Position numbers and translations under genes: made by a program
Part shown: positions 1 through 8,071 of the stretch, one piece after another
Layout of the letters: each line of letters opens with the position of its first letter
How positions within the stretch are numbered: the first letter of the stretch is position 1
Notes under the pieces: model-generated
What the model was told of the DNA's origin: nothing
Databases searched by the model: none
Seen by the model: only the letters and a program-made list of their open reading frames with translations
NCBI RefSeq assembly: GCF_029953285.1
Contig: NZ_JASAOI010000057.1
Location: 55,486 to 119,485, forward strand
Direction: 5' to 3'
Length of the DNA stretch: 64,000 nucleotides
DNA from: Yinghuangia seranimata
GTDB taxonomy: Bacteria > Actinomycetota > Actinomycetes > Streptomycetales > Streptomycetaceae

Positions 1-93
1 CTCGGCAACGAAGCGCTCGACACACGCGAGCCCGATCCCGGACGCGCCGCCGGTGACGAGGGCCACCTTTCCGTCCAGCCTGCTACCGCTCAT
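1..93 (-). CDS. SDR family oxidoreductase, N-terminal fragment
   Basis: Only the first 31 codons are inside the window; the gene continues past the left edge. The peptide begins MSGSRLDGKVALVTGG and continues ASGIGLACVERF, which is the Rossmann TGxxxGIG dinucleotide-binding motif of short-chain dehydrogenases, normally NAD(P)-dependent alcohol/ketone oxidoreductases. A GAGGAG ribosome site sits a few bases upstream of the ATG at 93-91. The substrate cannot be inferred from this fragment. Confidence 0.85.
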   Translation of the reverse strand, partial: MSGSRLDGKVALVTGGASGIGLACVERFVAE

Positions 94-250
94 GGCTCCT
101 CCTCGGTCCGGGTCCCGGCCGGGGAAGGTAGGGCAGCTGGGCGGGCGCGGCAAGAGGAACGGGTGTGCATTCTCGACGGGTTCGTCCTTCGTGCCCCTGG
201 CCGGCGGTCCGAGGCGCGCCGCCCGAGCGCGTCGCGTCTCTGGGCGCGCG

Positions 251-1300
251 TCAGGCGTTCGCGGGCGGTGTTTGGGCGCCGCGCGGTCGAAGGCGTCGGA
301 TGAACAGGACCGCGGCGATCAGTAGCGCTCCGACGATGCCTACCACGATGGGCAGGACGGTTCCCAGGATCAAGATGGCGTCGTGGGCGTCGTTGGCGTC
401 GCCCGCCGCGTCCTTCACGGACTTGGGTGTCTGCTGGTACGAGACGTCGGAGACCGGCAGCAGCGGGACGAAGGCGCCGCTGCTCGGGGCGATCACTCCG
501 GCCACGCGCTGCTGGGACCGCTGCGTGTCGACCACAATGCCGGTCTCGGGATGAACCCAGAACGTGTCGGCGCTCTCCAGCGTGTATGCGAGCGGCACCG
601 GGTCACCCAACGTCGGTAGCAACGCGGCCAGTTGCTCCTTGGCCGCGGGCGGGAGGGTCCCGAGTTGGGCGACCAGCGCCAGGGTTGCCCGCGGGACGGC
701 CGGCGGCAGGCTGGCGAGCACCTGGGAGTCGGTGATCCGGGTGGGCGGTAGGTGCGCTTCGTACACGTACGTGCTGACGCCCGACTTGCTCTCCGTTCGC
801 GCGTACGTGAGCGGCGTCGTGGTCATGGTCTCCGGCCGCCAGCCGACGTACGTCTTCTTCTGCGCGCCGAGCGGCCAACTCACGGTCAGTCCTTTGGCGT
901 CGACCACTGTCCAGTCCGCCGGGTGGCTGGTGGCCGGCTGGAGTGTCTTGCGGTTGACGGCGTACTTCCAATCCGTCTTCTCGACCTGGGTGCCTGCCGC
1001 GCTGGTCGTCCGGCTGTCGCTGACCAGGGCGGTGTTGCCCGAGGTCGCCTCGACCTTCACGGTCCGCTGGACGGCCATGGGGACGTCTCGCTTGATGGCC
1101 GCCGCGATGTTGCCCTTCGCCACCTCCTGGGCGTCGACCAGGGTTCTGAAGGTGCCGGCATACGAGCGCGTGACGTCGGTGTCGCCGGGCACCCGTTCCA
1201 CGTAGTCCGGCGTGATGACGTACGCGAGCACGAAAGCACCGGCGATCAGCGCCAGACCCACAACGACGCCGATACCGCGGAGCACGGTGTTCGTCCGCAT
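251..1300 (-). CDS. DUF3068 (PorA-like) membrane-anchored protein
   Basis: 349 aa. A single hydrophobic helix lies at about residues 8-28 and a second at about 306-332 followed by RRLRPRG, so the chain is anchored at both ends with about 270 residues outside the membrane. This N-in, large extracytoplasmic loop and C-terminal helix layout, with the YVERVPGDTDVT start of the loop, matches DUF3068, an actinobacterial family related to PorA. Its biochemical role is not established. GGGAGAG is a good ribosome site before the ATG. It has no obvious operon partner: the SDR fragment on the left has its own ribosome site after a 157-bp gap in which I see nothing. Confidence 0.8.
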   Translation of the reverse strand: MRTNTVLRGIGVVVGLALIAGAFVLAYVITPDYVERVPGDTDVTRSYAGTFRTLVDAQEVAKGNIAAAIKRDVPMAVQRTVKVEATSGNTALVSDSRTTSAAGTQVEKTDWKYAVNRKTLQPATSHPADWTVVDAKGLTVSWPLGAQKKTYVGWRPETMTTTPLTYARTESKSGVSTYVYEAHLPPTRITDSQVLASLPPAVPRATLALVAQLGTLPPAAKEQLAALLPTLGDPVPLAYTLESADTFWVHPETGIVVDTQRSQQRVAGVIAPSSGAFVPLLPVSDVSYQQTPKSVKDAAGDANDAHDAILILGTVLPIVVGIVGALLIAAVLFIRRLRPRGAQTPPANA

Positions 1301-1474
1301 AGTCCGCTCTCCCAGGCAATAGGTCCGTGATCACACCCTGTCTGAGTTCAGTGTTTCGGGGATGCCCCGATGCCGCCCCCGCTGACTGCCATCTGTGTGA
1401 CGCTGCCGCCGATCGGGTGATGCTCACCGCCGGGGCAGGCCACGGGTGCGCGACCCCGCCGGACAACGACGAAT

Positions 1475-1515
1475 ACGTCACCGTGGTGGCCGCCCGGCGA
1501 CCACCACGGTGACGT
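1475..1515 (-). terminator. Intrinsic terminator-like hairpin
   Basis: Perfect 15-bp inverted repeat (arm ACGTCACCGTGGTGG at 1475-1489, complement at 1501-1515) with an 11-nt loop. It lies 38 nt downstream of the stop of the minus-strand gene ending at 1554 and upstream of the DUF3068 promoter region, so it probably ends the former transcript. The rest of 1301-1553 shows nothing else. Confidence 0.7.
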
Positions 1516-1553
1516 CTCCAACCCCTATACGAGACAAGACAAACCGCAGCTGC

Positions 1554-2189
1554 TCAGTACGCCAGCGTGAACCGCCGCCGGATGTGCCGGGGCTCCTCCG
1601 CCTCGTCGATCAGCGCGACCGCGAGGTCCTCCATGGAGATCGCGGACGTGCCGTCGGCCGCCACCACGAGCTCGTCGGTGCCGAGCCGGAACCGCCCCGT
1701 CCGGGTGCCGGGTTCGAGCATCGCGGCCGGGCTCAGGTACGTCCATGCCAGGTCGTCGGCGGCCCGCACCGCGGCCAGCTGCGCGTTGCACGCCTCCGCG
1801 ATCGGACGCCAGGACGGCGGGAAGTCGGGCTGGTCGATGACCGTGCCGTCGGTGCCCGGGACGTTCAGGCTTCCGGCGCCGCCGACGACCAGCAGCCGTA
1901 CGCCCGTGCCCGCGAGCCCCGCGAGCAGCCCGCGCGTCGCGGCGACCAGGCCCTCCTCCGCGCCGACCGGCGGCCGGGTCGCGGCGACGACGAGGTCCTG
2001 GCCGGCGGCCAGTTCCGCGACGCGCGCCGGGTCGGTCGCGTCGCCGACGGCGGGCAGCGCCCCGTCGGGTAGTTCGGCGAACCTCGCCGGGTCGCGGACG
2101 ACGGCGGTGACCTCGTGGCCGCGGGCGACGGCCTCGGCGACGACGCGGCTGCCGACGCTTCCGGCGGCCCCGAAGACGGTGATGCGCAT
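1554..2189 (-). CDS. NAD(P)H-binding atypical SDR (NmrA/BVR-B-like)
   Basis: 211 aa. It opens MRITVFGAAGSVGSRVVAEA, the GxxGxxG motif of extended or atypical SDRs that bind NAD(P)H, and ends without a long C-terminal substrate lobe. The length and pattern match the NAD(P)H-binding (PF13460) family of flavin/biliverdin-reductase-like and redox-sensing proteins. AAGGAG precedes the ATG. It is divergent from the MarR gene at 2313, with two TCTTA-N4-TAAGA palindromes between them, so it is very probably that regulator's target. The exact substrate is unknown. Confidence 0.8.
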   Translation of the reverse strand: MRITVFGAAGSVGSRVVAEAVARGHEVTAVVRDPARFAELPDGALPAVGDATDPARVAELAAGQDLVVAATRPPVGAEEGLVAATRGLLAGLAGTGVRLLVVGGAGSLNVPGTDGTVIDQPDFPPSWRPIAEACNAQLAAVRAADDLAWTYLSPAAMLEPGTRTGRFRLGTDELVVAADGTSAISMEDLAVALIDEAEEPRHIRRRFTLAY

Positions 2190-2254
2190 GGTGGTGCTCC
2201 TTGCTTCCGTGCGTGTGCGGGCGTGCTCATCCGTACCGACGCCCTGGGCGTCGA

Positions 2255-2291
2255 TCTCTTAACGCTAAGAGACTTTATCTTAATGCTAAGA
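2255..2291. promoter_or_regulatory. Tandem MarR operators
   Basis: Two palindromes with the same core: TCTCTTAACGCTAAGAGA (2255-2272, 7-bp arms, 4-bp spacer) and TCTTAATGCTAAGA (2278-2291, 5-bp arms). Their centres are 21 bp apart, two DNA turns, so two dimers would bind the same face. They lie between the divergent gene ending at 2189 and the MarR gene at 2313, which suggests autoregulation plus control of the neighbour. Confidence 0.65.
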
Positions 2292-2299
2292 GATCTGGC

Positions 2300-2305
2300 T
2301 ACACT
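2300..2305 (+). promoter_or_regulatory. -10 hexamer, probable leaderless promoter of marR
   Basis: TACACT, seven nucleotides before GTG 2313, with no ribosome site. This spacing places the transcript start at the initiation codon and supports GTG 2313 over the ATG at 2283, which lies inside an operator. Confidence 0.5.
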
Positions 2306-2312
2306 CGATCAT

Positions 2313-2837
2313 GTGACCGACCACGTAGACCGCGTCCTAGCCCAGTGGAACCGGCAGCGCCCCGACCTCGACGTCTCGCCGATGGCCGTCCTCGGCCGCA
2401 TGTCGCGGCTGTCCCGGCTGGTCAGCGAGGAGCTGCGCCACACCTTCGCCGCGCACGGCCTGGACTCCGCGTCCTTCGACATGCTCGCGACGCTGCGCCG
2501 CGCCAACGACGCGCACCGGCTCACGCCGGGCGAGCTCACCCGCGAGTCGATGGTCACCTCCGGGGCGATCAGCCAGCGACTCGACCGGCTGGAGGAACGG
2601 GGGCTCGTGACCCGTACGCCCAGCACCGCCGACGCACGCCGCGTCGACGTCGCGCTGACCGAGGACGGGCTGGCGCTCATCGACCGGGTGCTGCCCGAGC
2701 ACGTCGCCAACGGGCACCGGCTGCTCGCCCCGCTCGACGAGGCCAGGCGGGCCGAGGTCGCGGACGCGCTGCGCGTCCTGCTCGAGGCTCTCGGCGACGG
2801 TGTGGCGGACGGCTCCGATGTCGGCGGGTCCGCCTAG
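2313..2837 (+). CDS. MarR family transcriptional regulator
   Basis: 174 aa from GTG 2313. The core (SMVTSGAISQRLDRLEERGL, then VTRTPSTADARRVDVALTEDG) is the winged helix and wing of MarR proteins, dimeric repressors usually released by a phenolic or oxidant ligand. The reading frame is open further upstream, but an ATG at 2283 would fall inside the second operator, while GTG 2313 follows a -10 hexamer by 7 nt. It probably represses itself and the divergent NAD(P)H-binding gene, and the PPOX gene 62 bp downstream may be co-transcribed. The ligand is unknown. Confidence 0.88.
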   Translation: MTDHVDRVLAQWNRQRPDLDVSPMAVLGRMSRLSRLVSEELRHTFAAHGLDSASFDMLATLRRANDAHRLTPGELTRESMVTSGAISQRLDRLEERGLVTRTPSTADARRVDVALTEDGLALIDRVLPEHVANGHRLLAPLDEARRAEVADALRVLLEALGDGVADGSDVGGSA

Positions 2838-2899
2838 GGTCGAAGACTTGCCCGCCGGCCGACGAGCGGCCGACGTCCTCCTCCGAAAGGACCTCCGAG

Positions 2900-3388
2900 A
2901 TGGCGCGCTGGGCGGATGTGGCCGAGGCGGAACCCGAGTTCGCGGCGGAGGTCGCGGCCGCACTCGACGCCTACATGCACAAGACGCTCGCCACGCTGCG
3001 CGCCGACGGGTCGCCGCGCATCAGCGGCCAGGAAGCCCGCTTCGTCGAGGGCGACCTGTACTTCGGGAGCATGCCGGGCGCGCTCAAGGCCAGGGACCTG
3101 CGCCGCGACCCGCGCTTCGCGCTGCACGGCGGCACGGGCGACGTCAGCGGCGAGACGTGGGAGCGCGACGTCAAGGTGGCCGGCCGCGCCGTCGAGATCA
3201 CCGATGCGGACGAGCGCAAGCGGATCTTCGAGGCCTGGGGCAGCGAGGTCCCGGAAGGGCCGAGCCACCTGTTCCGCGCCGACCTGACGGAGGTCATCGC
3301 GATCGGCCTGAACGAGGCCAAGTCCGCGCTGGTCATCCGCACGTGGACGGCCGACGGCCGCGGGCTGCGGACGATCGAGCGCGCCTGA
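2900..3388 (+). CDS. Pyridoxamine 5'-phosphate oxidase-fold (PPOX) protein
   Basis: 162 aa starting MARWADVAEAEPEFAAEV. The pattern LATLRADGSPRISG, the short strands after it (GDLYFGSMPGALKARDLRRD) and the strand FALHGGTG match the split beta-barrel flavin/F420-binding family, which in actinobacteria includes many F420- or FMN-dependent reductases. ATG 2900 follows GAAAGGA. It lies 62 bp after the MarR gene on the same strand and may share its transcript. A true PdxH role is unlikely, because the chain is short and lacks the C-terminal PdxH region. Confidence 0.8.
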   Translation: MARWADVAEAEPEFAAEVAAALDAYMHKTLATLRADGSPRISGQEARFVEGDLYFGSMPGALKARDLRRDPRFALHGGTGDVSGETWERDVKVAGRAVEITDADERKRIFEAWGSEVPEGPSHLFRADLTEVIAIGLNEAKSALVIRTWTADGRGLRTIERA

Positions 3389-3524
3389 CCCGCCCCACCC
3401 CGGTTCCACCACCCGGCGTCCGGCCCGCCCGCCTTGACGGACCCGGTACGCTCCGCCCGTCGGCGCGGTCCCATCCGGCCTCGCCGACGGGATCGGATCG
3501 GATCGAACGGGGCGGATCAGCGGG

Positions 3525-4820
3525 GTGGACGGGCACGTGAGCGAGCTGGAGAGTGCGACCGCGGACGGGCGGGCCGGGGACGGCGTGGCGCTGGAGCCGG
3601 TGGCGGAGGATCCCGGTCCCGCCACCGGACCGGAGCCGGAAGTCCCGGGCGCGACCGAAGACCTGATACCCCGTGAGCAGCGCGTCACGTGGGGCGAGCT
3701 GTTCTTCGACGTGGTGTGGGTCTTCGCCGTCACGCAGTTGTCGGACAGCCTGGCCCACGCGCACGGGCCGGGCGGCGCCGCCAAGGCGTTGCTGCTGCTG
3801 GTGCCGCTGTGGTGGTGCTGGGTCGGCGCGACCGTGCTGGGCAACACCGCGGGCGACGCGGTCGACTCGACGCGCGGCCGCATGGTGCTGTTCGCCCTGG
3901 CCGGGTGCGGGCTGGTGATGTCGGTGGGCATCCCGCGCGCGTACGAAAGCGGCGACCACGGCGGGGCGGTGCTGTTCGCGCTCGCCTACCTCGCGTTGCG
4001 TGCAGGCCTGTGGGCGGCGCTGCGCACCCGTCCGGAGTTCGCGGGCACGCCGTGGAACCCGTTCACGGCGGCGCTGGCCACGGCCGCTCCGCTGTTCCTG
4101 CTGGGCGCGGTCCTCGAGGGCCCGGCCCGGGTCACCGTGTGGGCGGCGGCCGCGGCGGCGGACATCCTGGCGTGGGTACTGCTGAGCTCCAAGCTGTGCC
4201 GCATCCGCTTCGAGACCGCGCACCTTCCCGAGCGCTTCGGCCTGTTCCTGATCATCGCGCTCGGCGAGACGGTGATGGCCATCGGCACCCAGGCGTCGTC
4301 GCACCCGTTCACCGCGCCGGAGCTGGCCTCGCTGGCCGTCGGGTTCGTGCTGATCCTGCTGCTGTGGTGGACGTACTTCCACTTCGGCGCCCCCGCGGCG
4401 CGGCACAGCCTGGAGACCGACCCGCGGCAGTCGCGCATCGTGCGGGAGATCTTCACGTACTGCCACGCGCTGTACGTGACCTCGATCATTTTCGTCGCGG
4501 TCGGCCTGAAGAAGCTGATGGCGCACCCGCTCGACGCGCCGGAGGGCACGCCGGCGCTGCTGCTCGCGCCGGGCATCGCGCTGTTCCTACTGACGTTCTG
4601 CTACTCGCGCTGGCAGATGTTCGGCGGCGTCGGCACGATCCGCTTCTGCGGCGGCGTCGCGGCCGTCGTCCTGGCCTGCCTCGCACCGCTGCTCCCGGGC
4701 ATCGTCGTCGCCGCGCTCGGCGCCGCGATCCTCAGCACGGTCAACGTGAGCGAGGCGTACGTCGTCGGCTCGGGCCGCACGATCCCGCTGCTGAACCTGC
4801 CGTCCTTCCGCGGACGCTGA
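3525..4820 (+). CDS. ltrA: Low temperature requirement protein A (LtrA) family membrane protein
   Basis: 431 aa with about ten to twelve hydrophobic helices after a roughly 45-residue acidic, proline-rich cytoplasmic N-terminus. The family signatures are clear: ELFFDVVWVFAVTQLSDSL in the first helix and ERFGLFLIIALGETV in the middle. LtrA was named from a Listeria mutant impaired in growth at low temperature; its transport activity is unproven. GTG 3525 follows a G-rich ribosome site; GTG 3537, four codons in, is an alternative. It converges on the MarR gene at 4867 through a shared hairpin. Confidence 0.85.
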   Translation: MDGHVSELESATADGRAGDGVALEPVAEDPGPATGPEPEVPGATEDLIPREQRVTWGELFFDVVWVFAVTQLSDSLAHAHGPGGAAKALLLLVPLWWCWVGATVLGNTAGDAVDSTRGRMVLFALAGCGLVMSVGIPRAYESGDHGGAVLFALAYLALRAGLWAALRTRPEFAGTPWNPFTAALATAAPLFLLGAVLEGPARVTVWAAAAAADILAWVLLSSKLCRIRFETAHLPERFGLFLIIALGETVMAIGTQASSHPFTAPELASLAVGFVLILLLWWTYFHFGAPAARHSLETDPRQSRIVREIFTYCHALYVTSIIFVAVGLKKLMAHPLDAPEGTPALLLAPGIALFLLTFCYSRWQMFGGVGTIRFCGGVAAVVLACLAPLLPGIVVAALGAAILSTVNVSEAYVVGSGRTIPLLNLPSFRGR

Positions 4821-4835
4821 CCGCCCGCATCGCCG

Positions 4836-4871
4836 CGTAGCCCCGCCGTTCACCCGAACGGCGGGGCTACG
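4836..4871. terminator. Bidirectional terminator between ltrA and marR
   Basis: A 16-bp perfect stem (arm beginning CGTAGCCCCGCCGTTC at 4836) with a 4-nt ACCC loop. Its right arm overlaps the stop codon of the convergent gene ending at 4867, so one structure can end both transcripts. Confidence 0.8.
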
Positions 4872-5304
4872 ACGCGTCCGGCGCCTCCAGCAGCGCGCTC
4901 GCGGTGCGCTGGACCTTGGCCAGCGCGCTGAGGAGCTGCGCCAGTTCGGCCTCGGTCAGGTCGGCGGTGACGCGTTCCTCCAGCGCGCGGCGTTCGGCCT
5001 CGACGGGCCCGCGCAGCGCGCGCCCGGCGTCGGTGAGCCACAGGCGGACGAGGCGGCTGTCGTGGTCGTCGGGCCGCCGGGTGAGCAGTCCGGTGGTGGT
5101 CATCCGCGTCGCCGCTTTGGTGATCGTCGGTGTCGTGACGTGCAGCGCGGCGGCGAGTTCGCCGGGGGTGCGCCCGTCGCGCTCCCACAGCAGCGCGAGC
5201 AGGTGGTTCTGCCCGAGGTGCAGTCCGTGGCGGCGCATGCCGCGGTCGGCGAGGTCGCGCAGCGTCTTCGACGTGGTGCCGTGCAGGTCGAGGAACTCGG
5301 GCAT
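4867..5304 (-). CDS. MarR family transcriptional regulator
   Basis: 145 aa. The segment RTPGELAAALHVTTPTITKA is the helix-turn-helix and TRRPDDHDSRLVRLWLTDAG is the wing typical of MarR. GGAAGG precedes the ATG. The gene is divergent from the NmrA-like reductase at 5448, and a near-palindrome GGCTAATCATTAACC lies inside that gene's -35/-10 spacer, the position expected for repression by occlusion. Ligand unknown. Confidence 0.88.
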   Translation of the reverse strand: MPEFLDLHGTTSKTLRDLADRGMRRHGLHLGQNHLLALLWERDGRTPGELAAALHVTTPTITKAATRMTTTGLLTRRPDDHDSRLVRLWLTDAGRALRGPVEAERRALEERVTADLTEAELAQLLSALAKVQRTASALLEAPDAS

Positions 5305-5375
5305 CGCGGCCTTCCGGTGGGTGTGGTGCGGCGTCCCGGACCGCGCGAGGCGGAGGCGACGGCCGACGGGGTCGT

Positions 5376-5404
5376 TTGACGGCTAATCATTAACCGGCTA
5401 ACGT
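5376..5404 (+). promoter_or_regulatory. Promoter with MarR operator in the spacer
   Basis: TTGACG (5376-5381), a 17-bp spacer, then TAACGT (5399-5404): a textbook housekeeping-sigma promoter reading toward 5448. The spacer starts with the imperfect palindrome GGCTAATCATTAACC (5381-5395), and the related string CCGGCTAAC follows directly. Confidence 0.65.
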
Positions 5405-5447
5405 CTCGCCACACATTCGTTAGTCGGCAAATGATCCGAGGTATGCC

Positions 5448-6320
5448 ATGATACTTGTGACCGGATCCACCGGAAACGTCGGCCGCGAGCTGGTCCGCGA
5501 ACTCGCCGCCCGGGACACCCCGTTCCGTGTCCTCGTCCGCGACCGGACCCGCGCCGTCCAGCCACCCGACCACGCCGAGCGCGTCGTCGCCGACCTCGAC
5601 GACCCGTCCACACTCCCCGCCGCGTTCGCCGGCGCCGACACGCTGTTCCTCCTCACGCCCGGAATCGGCCTCGCCCACACCGCACACGCCGTCGCCGCCG
5701 CGTCGGCCGCCGGGGTCGGGCGCATCGTGCACCTGTCCTCGTTCAACGTGCTCGGCGACCCGATGCCGGCCATGGGCCGCTGGCACCACGACCGCGAGGA
5801 GGCGATCCGCGCGACGGGCATCCCCGCCACGTTCCTGCGGCCCGGCGGCTTCATGACCAACGCGCTCGACTGGCTGCCCACTCTCCGCGAGGGCCGGTAC
5901 GTCCTCGACCCCGCGGGCCCCGGCCGCTACGCACCCGTCGACCCGGCCGACATCGCCGCCGTCGCCGCGCTCGCCCTGACCGAGGACGGGCACGAGGGCG
6001 CGGAGTACGTCCTCACCGGCGCCGAGACCTTCACGGTCGCCGAACAGGCCGCCGTCATCGCCGACACCGTCGGCGTGCCCCTGACCGTCCGCGACGTGGC
6101 CACCGCCGAGGAGGCGGTCCGCTCCCGTTTCCCGAACGGCGCGCCGCCCGCCCTCGCCGCCGCACTCGCCGAAGGCTTCGCGCTGATGCGCGCCGACACC
6201 GTCGGCCTGCGCACCGACACGGTCGAGAAGCTGCTCGGACGCGCGCCCGGCACGTTCGCCGCCTGGTGCGCCCGCCACGCCGACGTCTTCCGCGCCGCGG
6301 TCACCGACGCCCGGCCATAG
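5448..6320 (+). CDS. NmrA-like NAD(P)-binding reductase
   Basis: 290 aa. It opens MILVTGSTGNVGRELVREL, the GxTGxxG dinucleotide site of atypical SDRs. HLSSFNVLGDP and a C-terminal substrate lobe follow, as in the NmrA/quinone-oxidoreductase-2 (QorB) group, which reduces quinones or senses NADP(H). The catalytic YxxxK of classical SDRs is not evident, as is usual for this group. ATG 5448 follows GAGG. It is divergent from the MarR gene at 5304, and its last 20 bp overlap the end of the convergent MFS gene. Confidence 0.82.
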   Translation: MILVTGSTGNVGRELVRELAARDTPFRVLVRDRTRAVQPPDHAERVVADLDDPSTLPAAFAGADTLFLLTPGIGLAHTAHAVAAASAAGVGRIVHLSSFNVLGDPMPAMGRWHHDREEAIRATGIPATFLRPGGFMTNALDWLPTLREGRYVLDPAGPGRYAPVDPADIAAVAALALTEDGHEGAEYVLTGAETFTVAEQAAVIADTVGVPLTVRDVATAEEAVRSRFPNGAPPALAAALAEGFALMRADTVGLRTDTVEKLLGRAPGTFAAWCARHADVFRAAVTDARP

Positions 6321-7518
6321 AAGACGAGGACGCCTGCTCGTTGCCGATCCGGGACGGAGTGCCCGGCCGTGACGCGGCAGGTACACGGGGAAGGACCAGG
6401 TAGGTCAGTCCCAGACCGGCCAGGCTGAGCACGGCCCCCACAAGTCCCGTCCAGCGCAGCGCGCCCGCGGCGACGAGGAGCCCGCCGAGGGCGGAGCCGG
6501 CAGCGGCGCCGAGGTTGAACGCGCCCACGTTCACGGAGACCGCCAGGGCCGGCGCCGCCCCGGCGTGGCGCAGGATCAGGCCCTGCAAGGGAGCAATGGT
6601 GGCGGTGGACAGCAGGCCCAGGACGAGGACGGCGACGACGGCGGTGGGCTTCCAGACCACAGCGAACGGCACGGCCGCCAGCGCTCCGGTCAGACCGCCG
6701 AACACCCCCCGCACGGTCGCGGACACGGACTTGTCGGTCAGCCTGCCTGCGGCCACGTTGCCCAGGAAGCTGCCGGCGCCGTAGACGAGCAACAGGGCCG
6801 AGACGGCGGCCGGCGAGAAGCCGGCGACGTCGGTGAGCAGCGGCGCGATGTAGGTGAACACGACGGCCACACCGGAGAATCCGACCGCGGTGGTCGCGAT
6901 GGCCAGCAGCACAGGCTTGCGGGTCACCACCCGCACCTCGTCGCGCAGACCCGCGACCGGGGCCTGCCGCCTCGGCAGGACCACCGCCAGCAACGCGACG
7001 GCGACCAGCGTGAGCAGGGTGAGGACCGCGAACGGGGCGCGCCACCCGGCAGCGTGTCCCAGCGCCGCGCCCAGCGGCACGCCGAGCAAGGTGGCCACGG
7101 CGAATCCCGAGGCCACGGTGGCGATAGCCGACCCCGTCCGGTGCTCGGGCACCACACTCGTGGCCGTCACCAACGCCAGCGCCAGGAACGCGGCATGGCT
7201 GAGCGAGGAGACCACCCGCCCGGCCAGCAGCATCCCGAACGTGGGGGCCAGGGCGCTGAGCGCGCTGCCCGCGGCGAACAGCAGCATCAGCCCGATCGCC
7301 AGGCCCTTGCGGGGCAGCCGCGCGGTCGCGACGGTGACCACGGGGCCGCCGACCACCACCCCGAGCGCGTAGACGGTCACCGCCTGGCCGGCCGTGCCCT
7401 GCGAGACCTGAAGGTCCGCGCCGACCTCGGGCAACATCCCCGCGACCAGGTATTCCGACGTTCCGACGACGAAGACGCTCGCGCACAAAGCGGCGAGCGA
7501 AGCGAAGCTCTTACTCAT
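6301..7518 (-). CDS. MFS efflux transporter, DHA1 family
   Basis: 405 aa with 12 predicted helices. GTSEYLVAGMLPEVGADLQV in helix 1 and AGRVVSSLSHAAFLALALV in helix 4-5 are characteristic of the AraJ/chloramphenicol-resistance-like DHA1 drug:proton antiporters. No ribosome site precedes the ATG; instead a -10 TAGCGT ends 6 nt upstream, so the mRNA is probably leaderless. The promoter is of the MerR-controlled type and the divergent neighbour is a MerR gene, so the pump is likely induced by a small molecule. Substrate unknown. Confidence 0.87.
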   Translation of the reverse strand: MSKSFASLAALCASVFVVGTSEYLVAGMLPEVGADLQVSQGTAGQAVTVYALGVVVGGPVVTVATARLPRKGLAIGLMLLFAAGSALSALAPTFGMLLAGRVVSSLSHAAFLALALVTATSVVPEHRTGSAIATVASGFAVATLLGVPLGAALGHAAGWRAPFAVLTLLTLVAVALLAVVLPRRQAPVAGLRDEVRVVTRKPVLLAIATTAVGFSGVAVVFTYIAPLLTDVAGFSPAAVSALLLVYGAGSFLGNVAAGRLTDKSVSATVRGVFGGLTGALAAVPFAVVWKPTAVVAVLVLGLLSTATIAPLQGLILRHAGAAPALAVSVNVGAFNLGAAAGSALGGLLVAAGALRWTGLVGAVLSLAGLGLTYLVLPRVPAASRPGTPSRIGNEQASSSSMAGRR

Positions 7519-7524
7519 GCCCGG

Positions 7525-7556
7525 ACGCTAAAGTCTCACATCTATGTGAGAGTCAA
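7525..7556 (-). promoter_or_regulatory. MerR-type long-spacer promoter of the MFS pump
   Basis: On the minus strand TTGACT (7556-7551) and TAGCGT (7530-7525) are 20 bp apart. The palindrome TCTCACATCTATGTGAGA (7534-7551, 8-bp arms) fills almost the whole spacer. A 19-20 bp spacer holding the operator is the known signature of promoters activated by MerR proteins through DNA distortion. Confidence 0.75.
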
Positions 7557-7596
7557 GCGGCGTCTCGGCCGCCGAGGCATCAGTGAGGAGGGGCAC

Positions 7597-8001
7597 GTGC
7601 GGATCGGCGAACTGTCCCGCAGGACCGGCGTCCACGAACGGCTTCTGCGCTACTACGAGGAGCAGCACCTGCTCCGGCCCGAGCGCCGCCCCAGCGGCTA
7701 CCGGGAATACCGTGAGGCGGACGTGGACACCGTGCGCCGCGTCCGCAGCCTGCTCGGCGCCGGCCTGAACACCGCCACGATCGCCACGATCCTGCCCTGC
7801 CTGCGGGACGAGGCCGACCGCCTGGTGCCGACCTGCTCCGACCTCCTCGCCGACCTGCTCAAGGAACGCGAGCGGATCACCAAGGCCATCACCGACCTGC
7901 AGATCTCCCGGTCCGCGCTGGACACCGTCATCGCCGCGGCCCCCGCCGACGTCACCGAACGCGCGATCGGCGGGGCCACGGCCGCGACTTCCCCTCGCTG
8001 A
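7597..8001 (+). CDS. MerR family transcriptional regulator
   Basis: 134 aa from GTG 7597, set by GAGGAGGGG just upstream. It opens VRIGELSRRTGVHERLLRYY, the MerR helix-turn-helix with the diagnostic LRYYE, continues with a GYREY wing, and has a long dimerisation helix and a C-terminal region with two Cys (about 68 and 80). No metal-site cluster typical of CueR/ZntR is obvious, so an organic effector is more likely. It is divergent from the MFS pump, whose promoter carries a matching spacer palindrome. Confidence 0.88.
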   Translation: MRIGELSRRTGVHERLLRYYEEQHLLRPERRPSGYREYREADVDTVRRVRSLLGAGLNTATIATILPCLRDEADRLVPTCSDLLADLLKERERITKAITDLQISRSALDTVIAAAPADVTERAIGGATAATSPR

Positions 8002-8026
8002 CCGCGGACCGGGGCTTCACCGGTGC

Positions 8027-8057
8027 GGGCCGGGACCCCGCCCCGGGATCCCGGCCC
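8027..8057. terminator. Hairpin between convergent merR and the HAD-fusion gene
   Basis: GGGCCGGGA (8027-8035) pairs with TCCCGGCCC (8049-8057) across a 13-nt GC-rich loop, between the stop at 8001 (+) and the stop at 8072 (-). No U-tract. Confidence 0.5.
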
Positions 8058-8071
8058 ACGTCGTTCTCCGG

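Noticed and set aside
2115..2312. Longer MarR start at ATG 2283 or earlier
   Set aside because: It would lie in the operator; the -10 hexamer supports GTG 2313.
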